DNA from: JAWOFN01 sp046497505 [NCBI: bacterium]
GTDB taxonomy: Bacteria; Blakebacterota; Blakebacteria; Blakebacterales
Length of the DNA stretch: 27,520 nt
Assembly (NCBI GenBank): GCA_046497505.1
Contig: JAWOFN010000136.1
Coordinates: forward strand, 1-27,520
Direction: 5' to 3'
Both the position numbers and the translations under genes were made by a program. The notes under the pieces are model-generated. The model was not told the DNA's origin. It ran no database searches and saw only the letters and a program-made list of their open reading frames with translations. This document shows, piece by piece, positions 1-7,789 of the stretch. Position 1 is the first letter of the stretch, and each line of letters begins with the position of its first letter.

Positions 1-619
1 TGAGGACCGGGTTGTTCTTCTTCCGCCGGCTCAGCACCTGGGCGATCCGCTCGATCTCCTTCTCGCGGCCGATGGTGGGATCCAGTTCCCCCCGCTCCGC
101 CAGTTCGGTGAGTTCCCTCCCGAAATGGTCGAGGAAAGGGGTCTTCGACTTGCCCTGCTTGGCGTCCAGCCGCTCCGAACTCTCCTCGTTCCCCACCTTC
201 TGGATCTCGTCCTTGATCATCTTGTAGTTCACACCGAAGGCGGAGAGGATCTGGGACGCGGATCCGTCTTTGTCCTTCACCAGTGCGAGCAGGAGGTGCT
301 CGGTGCCCACGAACTTGCTCTTCAGCGCCCTCGCCTCGTAGGCGGCGATCTCCAGGACCTGCTTGGCCCGGGGGGTGAACGGCACCTGGCCGATGGTCAT
401 GGAGCCGCCCACGGTGGCCGTAGCGTCCTCGATGCTCTGCCGGACCTCGTCCAGGTCCAGACCCAGGTTCTCCAGGACGTTCACCGCGACACCTTCCCCG
501 TCCCGGATGATGCCGAGGAGGAAGTGTTCTGTACCTATGTAGTCATGCCCCAGGCGAGCGGATTCCTCCCTCGCGAGCTGCATGACCCGCTTCACGCGAT
601 CGGTGAACATATCATTCAT
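1..619 (-). CDS. clpC: ClpC-type AAA+ unfoldase, N-terminal part (cut by window edge)
   Basis: This is the first ~206 residues of a Hsp100/ClpC chaperone, the ATP-driven unfoldase that feeds substrates to ClpP. Two Clp-N repeats are visible at about residues 4-60 (FTDRVKRVMQLAREES, GTEHFLLGII) and 79-135 (FTPRAKQVLEIAAYEA, GTEHLLLALV). A linker and the start of the D1 ATPase follow (DPTIGREKEIERIAQVLSRR). The Walker A motif lies beyond position 1. In Bacillus this N-domain binds phospho-arginine made by McsB, which matches the gene directly upstream. The ATG at 619 overlaps the mcsB stop and has a G-rich Shine-Dalgarno about 11 bases upstream. An in-frame ATG at 610 is the alternative. Identity is clear; the ClpC rather than ClpB assignment rests on the N-domain and the mcsAB context. 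Confidence 0.93.
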   Translation of the reverse strand, partial: MNDMFTDRVKRVMQLAREESARLGHDYIGTEHFLLGIIRDGEGVAVNVLENLGLDLDEVRQSIEDATATVGGSMTIGQVPFTPRAKQVLEIAAYEARALKSKFVGTEHLLLALVKDKDGSASQILSAFGVNYKMIKDEIQKVGNEESSERLDAKQGKSKTPFLDHFGRELTELAERGELDPTIGREKEIERIAQVLSRRKKNNPVL

Positions 620-1706
620 TCGTGTCGGTGCCCCCCCTCGGGCGCAGCCGGCCTCGGACGACCTCGGCCCGCAGTACATCCTGTTCGTCGGTGTCCATCT
701 CCCGCCCCTCGCGGCGATCCAGGTGCGAGGGCTGGGTCAGGACCATCAGTGCATTCAATGTATTAATCTCGACGTGGGACAGCACGTACATGTTCACGCC
801 GAGTCGGACCGCGCTCAACAGGTTCAAACACTCCCTGACGTCCAGCAGACGTGCTGTGCCGAGGATCCCCAGGGCCCTGTGGACCTTGTCCTCGAGCTGG
901 AGCGGCGCCTCGCGCCGAAGGGTCACGCGTGCATTCTCCTCGTGTTCCGCCACCTGGCGGGCCACCCGGACCACCGACTCCAGGATGTCCTCCTCGGAGC
1001 GCCCGAGGGTCATCTGGTTGGCCAGCTGGTAGAGGTTCCCGCTCACCGAGGAACCCTCGCCGTACACACCCCGGACCAGCATCCCGGCCTGGGTGGCCGC
1101 CCGAAGCGTGGCCTCCGCCTCATCCAGCAGTACGAGGGCGGGCAGGTGCATCATCACACTCACCCGCAGCCCCGTGCCCACGTTGGCGGGACACGCGGTG
1201 AGGTAGCCGTAGTCGGAACGCCAGGCCCACCGCAGTTCCTCGCCCAGCATCTCATCCGCCGCCGAGAGCCTCTCCCAGGCCGCGGTGGAAGCCAGCCCGC
1301 CCTCCACCAGCTGGAGCCGGAGATGGTCCTCCTCGTTCAGCATGACGGAGAGCCGTTCCTCCTCGCCTGTGAAGACCCCGCGGGGGCCTTCCTTGCGGGC
1401 GAGGGTCGGACTGATGAGGTGACGTTCCACCAGTAGACGCCCGGTCCCCCCGTCGAGTTCCATCAGGGGGAACGCTTCCTCCTCTCCGAAGAGCCCGCTG
1501 CCCACCAGAGCCGACCCCAGATGGTCGTAGACCGCCTCTTGTTCCTGCCTCTCGGCGTGCTGGGGGAAGGGGTGCCCGGCCAGGTTCCTGGCCAGGCGGA
1601 GCCGGGTGGAGAGGACGATGTCCTCCTCCTCCCCCTCCGAGGCCTCCATCCAGGAAGGAGCACGCACCGCCATGTCCTGGAGGCGGTCTGTGGATGGGGT
1701 GGTCAT
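612..1706 (-). CDS. mcsB: Protein-arginine kinase McsB
   Basis: This is an ATP:guanido-phosphotransferase-family kinase that phosphorylates arginines on proteins and marks them for ClpCP. The 364 residues match the family length. Visible motifs are STRLRLARNL (33-42), VMLNEEDHLRLQ (121-132), LTACPANVGTGL with the family cysteine at C172, and the loop RGVYGEGSS followed by GNLYQLANQMTLG (~212-235). Near the C-terminus, QDVLRA (342-347) sits where Bacillus McsB has the RDxxRA phospho-arginine-binding motif, so the first Arg appears replaced by Gln. Its ATG overlaps the mcsA stop (ATGA), and its own stop overlaps the clpC start, implying translational coupling along mcsA-mcsB-clpC. Confidence 0.95.
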   Translation of the reverse strand: MTTPSTDRLQDMAVRAPSWMEASEGEEEDIVLSTRLRLARNLAGHPFPQHAERQEQEAVYDHLGSALVGSGLFGEEEAFPLMELDGGTGRLLVERHLISPTLARKEGPRGVFTGEEERLSVMLNEEDHLRLQLVEGGLASTAAWERLSAADEMLGEELRWAWRSDYGYLTACPANVGTGLRVSVMMHLPALVLLDEAEATLRAATQAGMLVRGVYGEGSSVSGNLYQLANQMTLGRSEEDILESVVRVARQVAEHEENARVTLRREAPLQLEDKVHRALGILGTARLLDVRECLNLLSAVRLGVNMYVLSHVEINTLNALMVLTQPSHLDRREGREMDTDEQDVLRAEVVRGRLRPRGGTDTNE

Positions 1707-2221
1707 CTCCCCCCCTCTTCCAGACGGTGGAGACGGTCACGGAGACGTGCGGCCCGCTCGAACTCCTCGCTGGCCACCGCCCGGTCCAGTGCTCGGCGGA
1801 TCAGGACCGGGTCGGTCTCCTCCTCGACTCCCCGCTGCGGGGCCTCGTACATCCTTCCCAGGTGCTCCACGGTGCCGTGCAGCCGCCGCATGAGGGTCTT
1901 CAGCTCCTCCTCGAACGCGCCGTAGCACTCGGGGCAGCCCAGCCGGCCGGTCTCCCGGAACGCCTGGAAACTCCCGTCGCATGCAGGGCATCGGCGGGCG
2001 TCCATGGGGTGCTCCCCCAGGGGGAGCGCCTCCTCGTCCTGGTAGTGGGTCAGGAGCCCCTGGAAGAGGGCATCCGGCTGGAGAGGACTCTTCATCACCG
2101 GGGTCTTGATCCCCCGGGCGGCCACACATGACTGACAGAGATGGAGGGTGTGCTTGGAGCCTTCCCGGACCTCGGTGTAGACCACGGTGGCGACCCGCTC
2201 GTTGCAGTCCTCACACAGCAT
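1703..2221 (-). CDS. mcsA: McsA-like zinc-finger/UVR-domain activator of McsB
   Basis: This 172-residue protein has four CxxC pairs (C3/C6, C29/C32, C78/C81, C96/C99), which should form two zinc-binding sites. A C-terminal UVR motif follows at about 138-168 (RRALDRAVASEEFERAARLRDRLHRLE), of the type found in UvrB/UvrC and McsA. In Firmicutes McsA binds and stimulates McsB, and the gene order here supports the same role. The start is set by an AAGGAGG Shine-Dalgarno eight bases before the ATG at 2221. A GTG at 2230 lies inside that Shine-Dalgarno and is unlikely. The stop overlaps the mcsB start. It lies 28 bases after lolD and probably shares its transcript. Confidence 0.9.
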   Translation of the reverse strand: MLCEDCNERVATVVYTEVREGSKHTLHLCQSCVAARGIKTPVMKSPLQPDALFQGLLTHYQDEEALPLGEHPMDARRCPACDGSFQAFRETGRLGCPECYGAFEEELKTLMRRLHGTVEHLGRMYEAPQRGVEEETDPVLIRRALDRAVASEEFERAARLRDRLHRLEEGGR

Positions 2222-2249
2222 GGTCGTCACCTCCTTCTTCCGAGGCCCG

Positions 2250-2951
2250 TCACCCCTCCCAGGGTCTCAGACGTCCCCGGGAGAGTTCGAATACGCGCCG
2301 CGCGCGCTTCGCCAGGTCGATATCGTGTGTTACGAGGAGCAGGGTCTGGTCCTCCGTCTCGTTCAGTTCCCAGAGCACCTCGTGCAGGTGGTCGCTCGAC
2401 GCCTGGTCCAGGTTCCCGGACGGTTCGTCCGCCAGGACCACGTCCGGCCGGTTCACCAGGGCCCGTGCCACCGCTACCCGCTGCTGCTCACCGCCGGAGA
2501 GTTTCGCCGGCCGGTGCTCGGAGCGCCCCTCCAGCCCAAGACGGACCAGCAGGTCCAGGGAACGTCTCAGGGCCTCCTCCTTCGACACTCCGGCCATCAT
2601 GGCCGGAAGCGCCACGTTCTCTGCTGCTGAGAATTCGGGCAGGAGGTGATGGAACTGGAAGACGAAGCCCACCCGGCGGTTCCTCAGCTCGGAGAGGGCC
2701 TCATCCCCCATGCGGCCGATCTCCCGGCCGGCCAGTTCCACGTGACCGGAGGTGGGACGATCGAGTCCGCCCAGGATGTGAAGGAGCGTGCTCTTACCGG
2801 TTCCCGAGGCACCCACCACGGCCGTGATGTCGCCCCGCGGCAGCTCCAGGTCCACCCCGCTGAGCACTTCCAGCCCCCCCGCGGGACTGGGATAGACTTT
2901 CTTGATGCCCCTTGCCTCGAGGATGGGGCCCTGCATGCGCTCGTCAATCAT
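2250..2951 (-). CDS. lolD: LolD-type ABC transporter ATP-binding protein
   Basis: This is an ATPase subunit of the MacB/LolD class, which powers release of lipoproteins from the inner membrane to the LolA carrier. From the ATG at 2951 (233 residues) it shows Walker A GASGTGKST (47-55), a Q-loop glutamine at Q99, the signature LSGGEQQR (151-158), Walker B VVLADE (171-176), the D-loop SGNLD and an H-loop H209. It directly follows the LolC/E-type permease, its expected partner. A GTG at 3005 overlapping the permease stop (GTGA) would add 18 residues and cannot be excluded. The ATG at 2951 has an AGGA nine bases upstream and gives the usual family length. Confidence 0.9.
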   Translation of the reverse strand: MIDERMQGPILEARGIKKVYPSPAGGLEVLSGVDLELPRGDITAVVGASGTGKSTLLHILGGLDRPTSGHVELAGREIGRMGDEALSELRNRRVGFVFQFHHLLPEFSAAENVALPAMMAGVSKEEALRRSLDLLVRLGLEGRSEHRPAKLSGGEQQRVAVARALVNRPDVVLADEPSGNLDQASSDHLHEVLWELNETEDQTLLLVTHDIDLAKRARRVFELSRGRLRPWEG

Positions 2952-3001
2952 AAGTATACGTCCTGCTTCCGACCGGCGCAAACCGGGCCCTCGGGAGTGT
3001 G

Positions 3002-4270
3002 TCACTCATCACGGATCGCCTCCACCGGGTGGAGGCCTCCGGCCCGCCGGGCCGGGTAGAGACTGGCCACCAGGCAGATGAGGAGGCTCAGACCGGTGAT
3101 GAGCGCGAAATCGAGCAGCCTCATGTCGATGGGCACGGCGCTCACGAAGTACACGTCGGGGGGGAGGGCGATGAGACGAAAGGTCTGCTGCGCCCAGCAG
3201 AAGCCGTAGCCCAGGACCAGACCCGCCGCGGTGCCCAGCACCCCCACGAACATCCCCTGCCGGGTGAAGACCCGCTGCACCGCCTTCCGGCTGGCCCCCA
3301 TGGCCTTGAGCACCCCGATCTCCTTGGTCTTCTCCAGCACCACCATGACCAGCGTGGAGATGATGTTGAAGGCGGCGACCAGGATGATGAGCCCCAGCAC
3401 GATGAACATCGCCCACTTCTCGATGGTCATCCACGAGAAGAGGTTCTTGTTCTGGTCGATCCAGGTATAGACCCAGTAGGGATAGGGCAGACGGCGGTTC
3501 AGCTCCTCCTTCACCGCCTCGGCGCTCCACATGTCGTCCAGCTTCACCGCCAGCCCGGTGACCCGGTCCTCCATGCCGGTGAGTTCCTGGGCCGCCTCGA
3601 TGTCCATGTAGGCGTAGGAGGCATCGTACTCGTAGAGGTCGGAGCGGAAGACCCCGCTCACGTAGAAGTTCCGGATCCGGGGACGGGTGAAGATGACCGA
3701 GGCCGCCTCCTCGTCCCCCAGCCTGGGAAGGACGGCCAGGTAGCCCCTGCTCCCCGTGGCCCCCACCTGCTGGCTCAGGGAGTAGCCCACCACCAGTCCC
3801 AGATAGCGGACACCCTCGGTGTCCCCGGAACGGGGGCTGAAGTCCATACCTCCCCACTCCACCGTCTCCGAGAGGGTGTAGACCCGGTCCGCGGTCTCAG
3901 GATCGATCCCCCGGATCACCGCGGTGGCCTGGGCGGGCGTGGGATGGGTGGTCTGGAGCATCCCCTCGGTCTCGATGTACGGCGTGATCCCCACCACCTC
4001 GGGCACCGAACGGATCGAATCGGTGACCGCCCCGATCTGGTCTCCCCGGATCCCGGCGTCGTGGAAGACCGTGACCTTCAGGTGGGCGTCCATGCTGAGG
4101 ATCTTCTCCCGTACCTCGGTCTCCAGGCCGTTCATGACCGAGAGCACGATGACCAGGGCCGCCACACCTATGGCCACCCCCCCCACGCTGATCCAGGTGA
4201 TGAAGGAGATGAAGCGGGTACGCCTCCGGCTCCGGAGGTAGCGGAGGGCGATGAAGGTCTCATAACGCAA
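3002..4270 (-). CDS. lolC: LolC/LolE-type lipoprotein-releasing permease
   Basis: This 422-residue inner-membrane permease of the FtsX/MacB family has the LolC/E layout. There is one N-terminal helix (~22-45), a large periplasmic domain (~46-280) and three C-terminal helices (~284-312, 335-358, 385-405). Family hallmarks are LRYLRSRRRTRFISFITWIS, KEIGVLKAMGAS and a C-terminal YPARRAGGLHPVEAIR. Only one permease is present, as in organisms whose single protein serves as a LolCE homodimer (sometimes called LolF), so the symbol is approximate. The start is a TTG at 4270, seven bases after a GGGGAG Shine-Dalgarno; no in-frame ATG or GTG fits the family N-terminus. It lies 35 bases after lysS. Confidence 0.9.
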   Translation of the reverse strand: MRYETFIALRYLRSRRRTRFISFITWISVGGVAIGVAALVIVLSVMNGLETEVREKILSMDAHLKVTVFHDAGIRGDQIGAVTDSIRSVPEVVGITPYIETEGMLQTTHPTPAQATAVIRGIDPETADRVYTLSETVEWGGMDFSPRSGDTEGVRYLGLVVGYSLSQQVGATGSRGYLAVLPRLGDEEAASVIFTRPRIRNFYVSGVFRSDLYEYDASYAYMDIEAAQELTGMEDRVTGLAVKLDDMWSAEAVKEELNRRLPYPYWVYTWIDQNKNLFSWMTIEKWAMFIVLGLIILVAAFNIISTLVMVVLEKTKEIGVLKAMGASRKAVQRVFTRQGMFVGVLGTAAGLVLGYGFCWAQQTFRLIALPPDVYFVSAVPIDMRLLDFALITGLSLLICLVASLYPARRAGGLHPVEAIRDE

Positions 4271-4305
4271 AGGGATGCTCCCCGGCCGGGTCTGGTTTCC
4301 CGCTG

Positions 4306-5874
4306 CTAGAGTTCTCGTCCCTCTTCGGGACGGAGTGTGGGGAAGAAGATGACCTCCCGTATCGACTGCTGGTCGGTGAAGAGCATGGCCACGCGGTCCA
4401 TGCCGATACCCAGCCCCCCGGCGGGGGGCATGCCGTACTCCAGGGCCCGCACGAAGTCCTCGTCCAGACGCTGCGCTTCTTCATCACCCAGTTCCAGCAG
4501 TTCGAGCTGGGCCTCGAAACGCCGGCGCTGGTCCTCCGGGTCGTTCAGCTCACTGAACGCGTTGGCGAACTCCATGCCGGCGATGATGAGCTCGAACCGC
4601 TCGGTCAGCGTCTCGTCGTCCCGGTGACGCTTGGCCAGGGGGCTCAGTTCCACGGGATAGTCGATCACGAAGGTGGGCTGGACCAGGTTCGGCTCCACGA
4701 AGTGTCCGAACGCTTCGTCCAGCAGGCCCCCCCGTCCCACCTTGCCCTCGGTGTCCGCACCCGCACGGTCCAGGGCGGCCCGCAGGCTCTCCTCGTCCAG
4801 GTCCGCCGCGTCCGGACCTCCGTGCTCGGCCAGCAGTCCGTAGAAGGGACGCCGGGGGAAGGGCGGCTTCAGCTCGATCGTCTCCCCCTCCCAGGGGACC
4901 GCCGTGGCGCCCAGCAGGACCGTCTCGCACCAGTGGGCATAGAGGTCTTCCACCAGGCCCATGATGTCGCGGTAGTCCGCGTAGGCCTGGTAGAGCTCCA
5001 TCATCGTGAACTCGGGGTTGTGCCGGCGGTCCAGTCCCTCGTTCCGGAAGATCCGCCCCACCTCGTACACCCGCTCCACTCCTCCCACGATGAGCCGCTT
5101 GTGGTAGAGTTCCAGGGCGACCCGAAGGTACATGTCCAGGTCGAGGGCGTTGTGGTGGGTGATGAAGGGCCGGGCGCTGGCTCCCCCGTGAAGGGTCTGG
5201 AGGACCGGCGTCTCCACCTCGAGGAAGCCCCGGGCGTCCAGGAAGGTGCGCATCTCGGTGATGAGCCGGGCCCGGGTGCGGAAGACATCCCGGACCTCCG
5301 TGTTCACGAAGAGGTCCAGGTAGCGCCGGCGATAGCGGGACTCCTTGTTCGAGAAGGCGTGGTAGGTGGTCTGCTCCCCCGTCTCCTCGTCCACCACCGT
5401 CTTGGGGGTGGGGATGGGGCGGAGCGCCTTGGAGAGGACCTGGAAAGAGCCGGCCAGCACGGAGCGTTCACCCATGCGGGTGGTCATGAGGGTGCCCTCC
5501 ACGCCCAGCCAGTCCCCGAGGTCCAGGTGCTGGTAGACCTCGAAGGCCTCCTCCCCCACCACGTTCTTCCGGATGAAGATCTGGATCCGGCCCGTTGAGT
5601 CGAGCAGGTCCAGGAAGGCGGACTTGCCGTGGCTGCGGACGGCCATGACCCGTCCCGCCAGCCGGACCGCCGGACGCTCCTCCTCTTCTTCGGGAGGACA
5701 GAATCGTTCCCAGTCCGCCAGGACGTCCGCGATGTGATGGGTCCTCTCGTAGCGGTAGGGGTAGGGTTCGACACCCAGCTCGCGGAGGGCCTCCCGGTTC
5801 GCCCTTCGGGCCGCCATGTACTGATCGCTGTCCGTGCCGGGGACCTCCCCGGCGTGCTGCTCGTTCTCGCTCAC
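4306..5874 (-). CDS. lysS: Lysyl-tRNA synthetase, class II
   Basis: This cytosolic enzyme charges tRNA-Lys with lysine. It has an N-terminal OB-fold anticodon-binding domain (VRLAGRVMAVRSHGKSAFLDLLDS) followed by a class II catalytic core. Motif 2 reads FRNEGLDRRHNPEFTMMELY and motif 3 reads GLGIGMDRVAMLFT. I chose the GTG at 5874 (VSENEQ..., 522 residues), the normal length for the family. The frame stays open to an ATG at 5955, but those extra 27 residues are Pro/Gly-rich and lie across a strong hairpin at 5917-5950, so they look untranslated. No good Shine-Dalgarno decides the question. It heads the lysS-lolC-lolD-mcsA-mcsB-clpC series. The nearby prfB recalls the prfB-lysS operon of E. 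coli. Confidence 0.95.
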   Translation of the reverse strand: MSENEQHAGEVPGTDSDQYMAARRANREALRELGVEPYPYRYERTHHIADVLADWERFCPPEEEEERPAVRLAGRVMAVRSHGKSAFLDLLDSTGRIQIFIRKNVVGEEAFEVYQHLDLGDWLGVEGTLMTTRMGERSVLAGSFQVLSKALRPIPTPKTVVDEETGEQTTYHAFSNKESRYRRRYLDLFVNTEVRDVFRTRARLITEMRTFLDARGFLEVETPVLQTLHGGASARPFITHHNALDLDMYLRVALELYHKRLIVGGVERVYEVGRIFRNEGLDRRHNPEFTMMELYQAYADYRDIMGLVEDLYAHWCETVLLGATAVPWEGETIELKPPFPRRPFYGLLAEHGGPDAADLDEESLRAALDRAGADTEGKVGRGGLLDEAFGHFVEPNLVQPTFVIDYPVELSPLAKRHRDDETLTERFELIIAGMEFANAFSELNDPEDQRRRFEAQLELLELGDEEAQRLDEDFVRALEYGMPPAGGLGIGMDRVAMLFTDQQSIREVIFFPTLRPEEGREL

Positions 5875-5916
5875 GTCGTTCCAGCCCGGTCGTTGTGGTT
5901 CAGGATCTCCCTGCGT

Positions 5917-5950
5917 TCCTCCGGGGGGGATCGGGCCCCCTCCCGGAGGA
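5917..5950 (-). promoter_or_regulatory. Strong hairpin in the lysS leader
   Basis: The arms TCCTCCGGG (5917-5925) and CCCGGAGGA (5942-5950) pair perfectly. GGGG/CCCC extends the stem to 13 bp, with one bulged base (5941) and a 7-base loop. No T-run follows on either strand, so it is not a standard intrinsic terminator. It lies between the phosphatase stop and the likely lysS start, so a leader or attenuation role is possible but unproven. Confidence 0.45.
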
Positions 5951-5957
5951 AGCATCG

Positions 5958-5963
5958 AATATA
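5958..5963 (-). promoter_or_regulatory. Possible -10 element upstream of lysS
   Basis: TATATT on the minus strand, just after the phosphatase stop, is one of few AT-rich hexamers here. A transcript starting about 7 bases downstream would begin at the 5917-5950 hairpin. No convincing -35 box is present 16-18 bases upstream, so this is weak. Confidence 0.2.
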
Positions 5964-5968
5964 GCCCA

Positions 5969-6601
5969 TCACCTGCGGATAATCTCGGTTATTCCCCCGT
6001 TCTCCACGCTCCACCGGACCACCTCCCACTCCCTCTCCCGACGGAGCACGCTCACCAGCAGCATGACGGTACCCCGGTGGGCGGTGACCAGGCGTTCCGG
6101 GGCGGGTTCGGGGGGTTCCCAGGCCAGCAGTTCCTCCCACGCCCCCCTGACCCGCTTCCGGGCCCTCCACACCGTCTCCCCCTTCCGGGAGAAGGGCATG
6201 AACTGCCAGAACATACTCCAGAGGAACCAGTAGCGCAGCCTGCGCTGCCCCCGGCGGCTGAGCGGGGGGGCCAGTTCCACGGGGGTGAGTTCCCGGAGGC
6301 CCTCGATGGGCAGGACCGGCACCCTCATGGCCTCCGCCAGGATCCGGGCGGTCTCCAGGGCCCTGGGAAGCGGGCTGCTGTGTATGGCGGGTATCGGGCG
6401 GTCGCGGAAGGTCTCCTGCAGGAAGGCGATCTGCCGGCGGCCCTCCGGGGTGAGCGGGGTGGGGTCGGAGCCGCGTATGAGCCGGTTGTACTCCACGGCG
6501 GTGAGGAGGCGGTCCCTCGACTGGAGGTTCTCCGCCACCTGGCCGTGCCGGACCACCCAGACCCTCCGGATGGCTCCCGACGGGTTCCCCTCCCCCCTCA
6601 C
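5969..6601 (-). CDS. Histidine phosphatase family (phosphoglycerate-mutase-like) protein
   Basis: This is a 210-residue member of the histidine phosphatase superfamily. The catalytic RHG is at R18-H19-G20 (VWVVRHGQ), SSPLPRALETARIL supplies the usual second arginine region, and the second catalytic histidine is H175 (LVTAHRGTV). The substrate cannot be told from sequence; members act on sugar phosphates, nucleotides or phosphoproteins. The GTG at 6601 overlaps the prfB stop (GTGA), so it is probably translationally coupled to RF2. A longer open frame upstream to 6763 overlaps prfB and is not credible. A basic/aromatic stretch around LRYWFLWSMFWQFMPF is unusually hydrophobic for this family and might touch the membrane. 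Confidence 0.85.
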   Translation of the reverse strand: MRGEGNPSGAIRRVWVVRHGQVAENLQSRDRLLTAVEYNRLIRGSDPTPLTPEGRRQIAFLQETFRDRPIPAIHSSPLPRALETARILAEAMRVPVLPIEGLRELTPVELAPPLSRRGQRRLRYWFLWSMFWQFMPFSRKGETVWRARKRVRGAWEELLAWEPPEPAPERLVTAHRGTVMLLVSVLRREREWEVVRWSVENGGITEIIRR

Positions 6602-7711
6602 CCTCCCGCTTCTCCCGACTTGAGCCAGGCCAGGAAGCCCTCGATGAAGGGGTCCAGGTCGCCGTCCAGGACCGCGTCGACGCTGGATGTCTCCACCCCG
6701 GTGCGGTGGTCCTTCACCATGGTGTAGGGATGCATGACGTAGGAACGGATCTGGCTCCCCCATTCGATCTTCTTCTGATCCTTCTGCAGCTCCGACTGCG
6801 CCTTCTGCCGTTTCTCCAGCTCGACCTGGTAGAGGCGGGAGCGCAGTACCTTCATGGCCTTCTCCCTGTTCCGGTGCTGGGACCGTTCGGCCTGGGACTG
6901 CACGACGATCCCCGTGGGGGTGTGGGTGATCCGTACGGCGCTGGAGGTCTTGTTGACATGCTGCCCCCCCGCCCCGCTGGCGCGGTAGGTGTCCACGCGG
7001 AGGTCGCCCTCGTCGATCTCCACCTCGATGTCCTCGTCCACCGAGGGGGTGACGAAGACGCTGGCGAAGGAGGTATGACGCCGGCTCTGGGCATCGTATG
7101 GACTGATCCTCACCAGCCTGTGCACCCCCGATTCCGCCTTCAGGTAACCGTAGGCATACGGAGTCTTCACCTCCAGCACCGCGTCCTTGATGCCTGCCTC
7201 CTCACCCGGCTGGTAGTCGATGACCTCGTACTCGTAGTCCGACTGGTCCAGGTAGCGGGAATACATGCGGAAGAGCATCTCCGCCCAGTCCTGCGACTCG
7301 GTGCCGCCGGCCCCGGGATGGATGGTGAGCAGTGCGCCCAGCTTGTCTTCCGGATCGCTCAGCAGACTGGCCAGCTCCAGCCGTTCGATCTCCCGCTCCA
7401 GGCCCTCCAGACCTTCCAGGAGTTCCTTCTCCAGGCCGGGGTCCTCCTCCTCGGCCAGCAGCTCACCCATGGCCTCCAGGTCGCCGAGCCGCTGGTCTGC
7501 CTCCTGCCACGGCTCCACCCGGGCCTTGATGCTCTTCACCCGCCCGATCACCTTCTGCGCCGCCTCCTGGTCGTCCCAGAAACCGGGCTCGGCCATCTCC
7601 CCCTCCAGGCCCTTCAGCTCCTCCTCCAGCCTGTCGACCTCAAAGATACCTCCTGAGTTCGTCCACGCGGGTGCGCAGATCCTGGAGCCGGTCGGTTTCG
7701 ACAGAAGCCAT
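6598..7711 (-). CDS. prfB: Peptide chain release factor 2, with programmed +1 frameshift
   Basis: RF2 recognises UGA and UAA stop codons and triggers peptide release. Translation starts at the ATG at 7711 (AGGAG upstream) and reads 23 codons ending ...RRYL to an in-frame TGA at 7642-7640. A +1 shift to GAG at 7641 then continues EVDRLEEELK to the stop at 6598, giving 370 residues. The slip site is canonical: AGGAGG (7654-7649), TAT, CTT, TGA. The GGQ peptidyl-hydrolysis motif is at 248-250. The anticodon-like tripeptide, normally SPF in RF2, reads SPY (203-205, VRISPYDAQSRRHTSF). An ordinary ORF call would either start late or attach an unrelated N-terminus. The RF2 shift is an autoregulatory device: low RF2 favours frameshifting. 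Confidence 0.95.
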
Positions 7712-7752
7712 GTTACTCCTCGAATCGTCGGATCGTGTTCCTCTGACGGTGC

Positions 7753-7783
7753 GTCCCGCTGCCGGGACTCATCCGGGCGGGAC
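7753..7783 (-). promoter_or_regulatory. Hairpin with alternative pairing between the HIT gene and prfB
   Basis: GTCCCGC (7753-7759) can pair with GCGGGAC (7777-7783), with CCGG/CCGG (7762-7765/7773-7776) continuing the stem around a 7-base loop. Alternatively GTCCCG pairs with the nearer CGGGAC (7763-7768) around CTGC. The two folds exclude each other. No T-tract follows, so this could be a weak regulatory leader for prfB or chance structure in GC-rich DNA. Confidence 0.3.
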
Positions 7784-7789
7784 CGCTCC

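Noticed and set aside
2999-4309. 436-codon plus-strand open frame opposite lolC/E
   Set aside because: The composition is unlike a protein (very rich in His, Gly, Asp and Pro); lolC/E on the other strand is unambiguous.
5875-5968. T-box or lysine riboswitch upstream of lysS
   Set aside because: The gap is under 100 bases and shows only a single hairpin with no T-box or L-box conserved elements.
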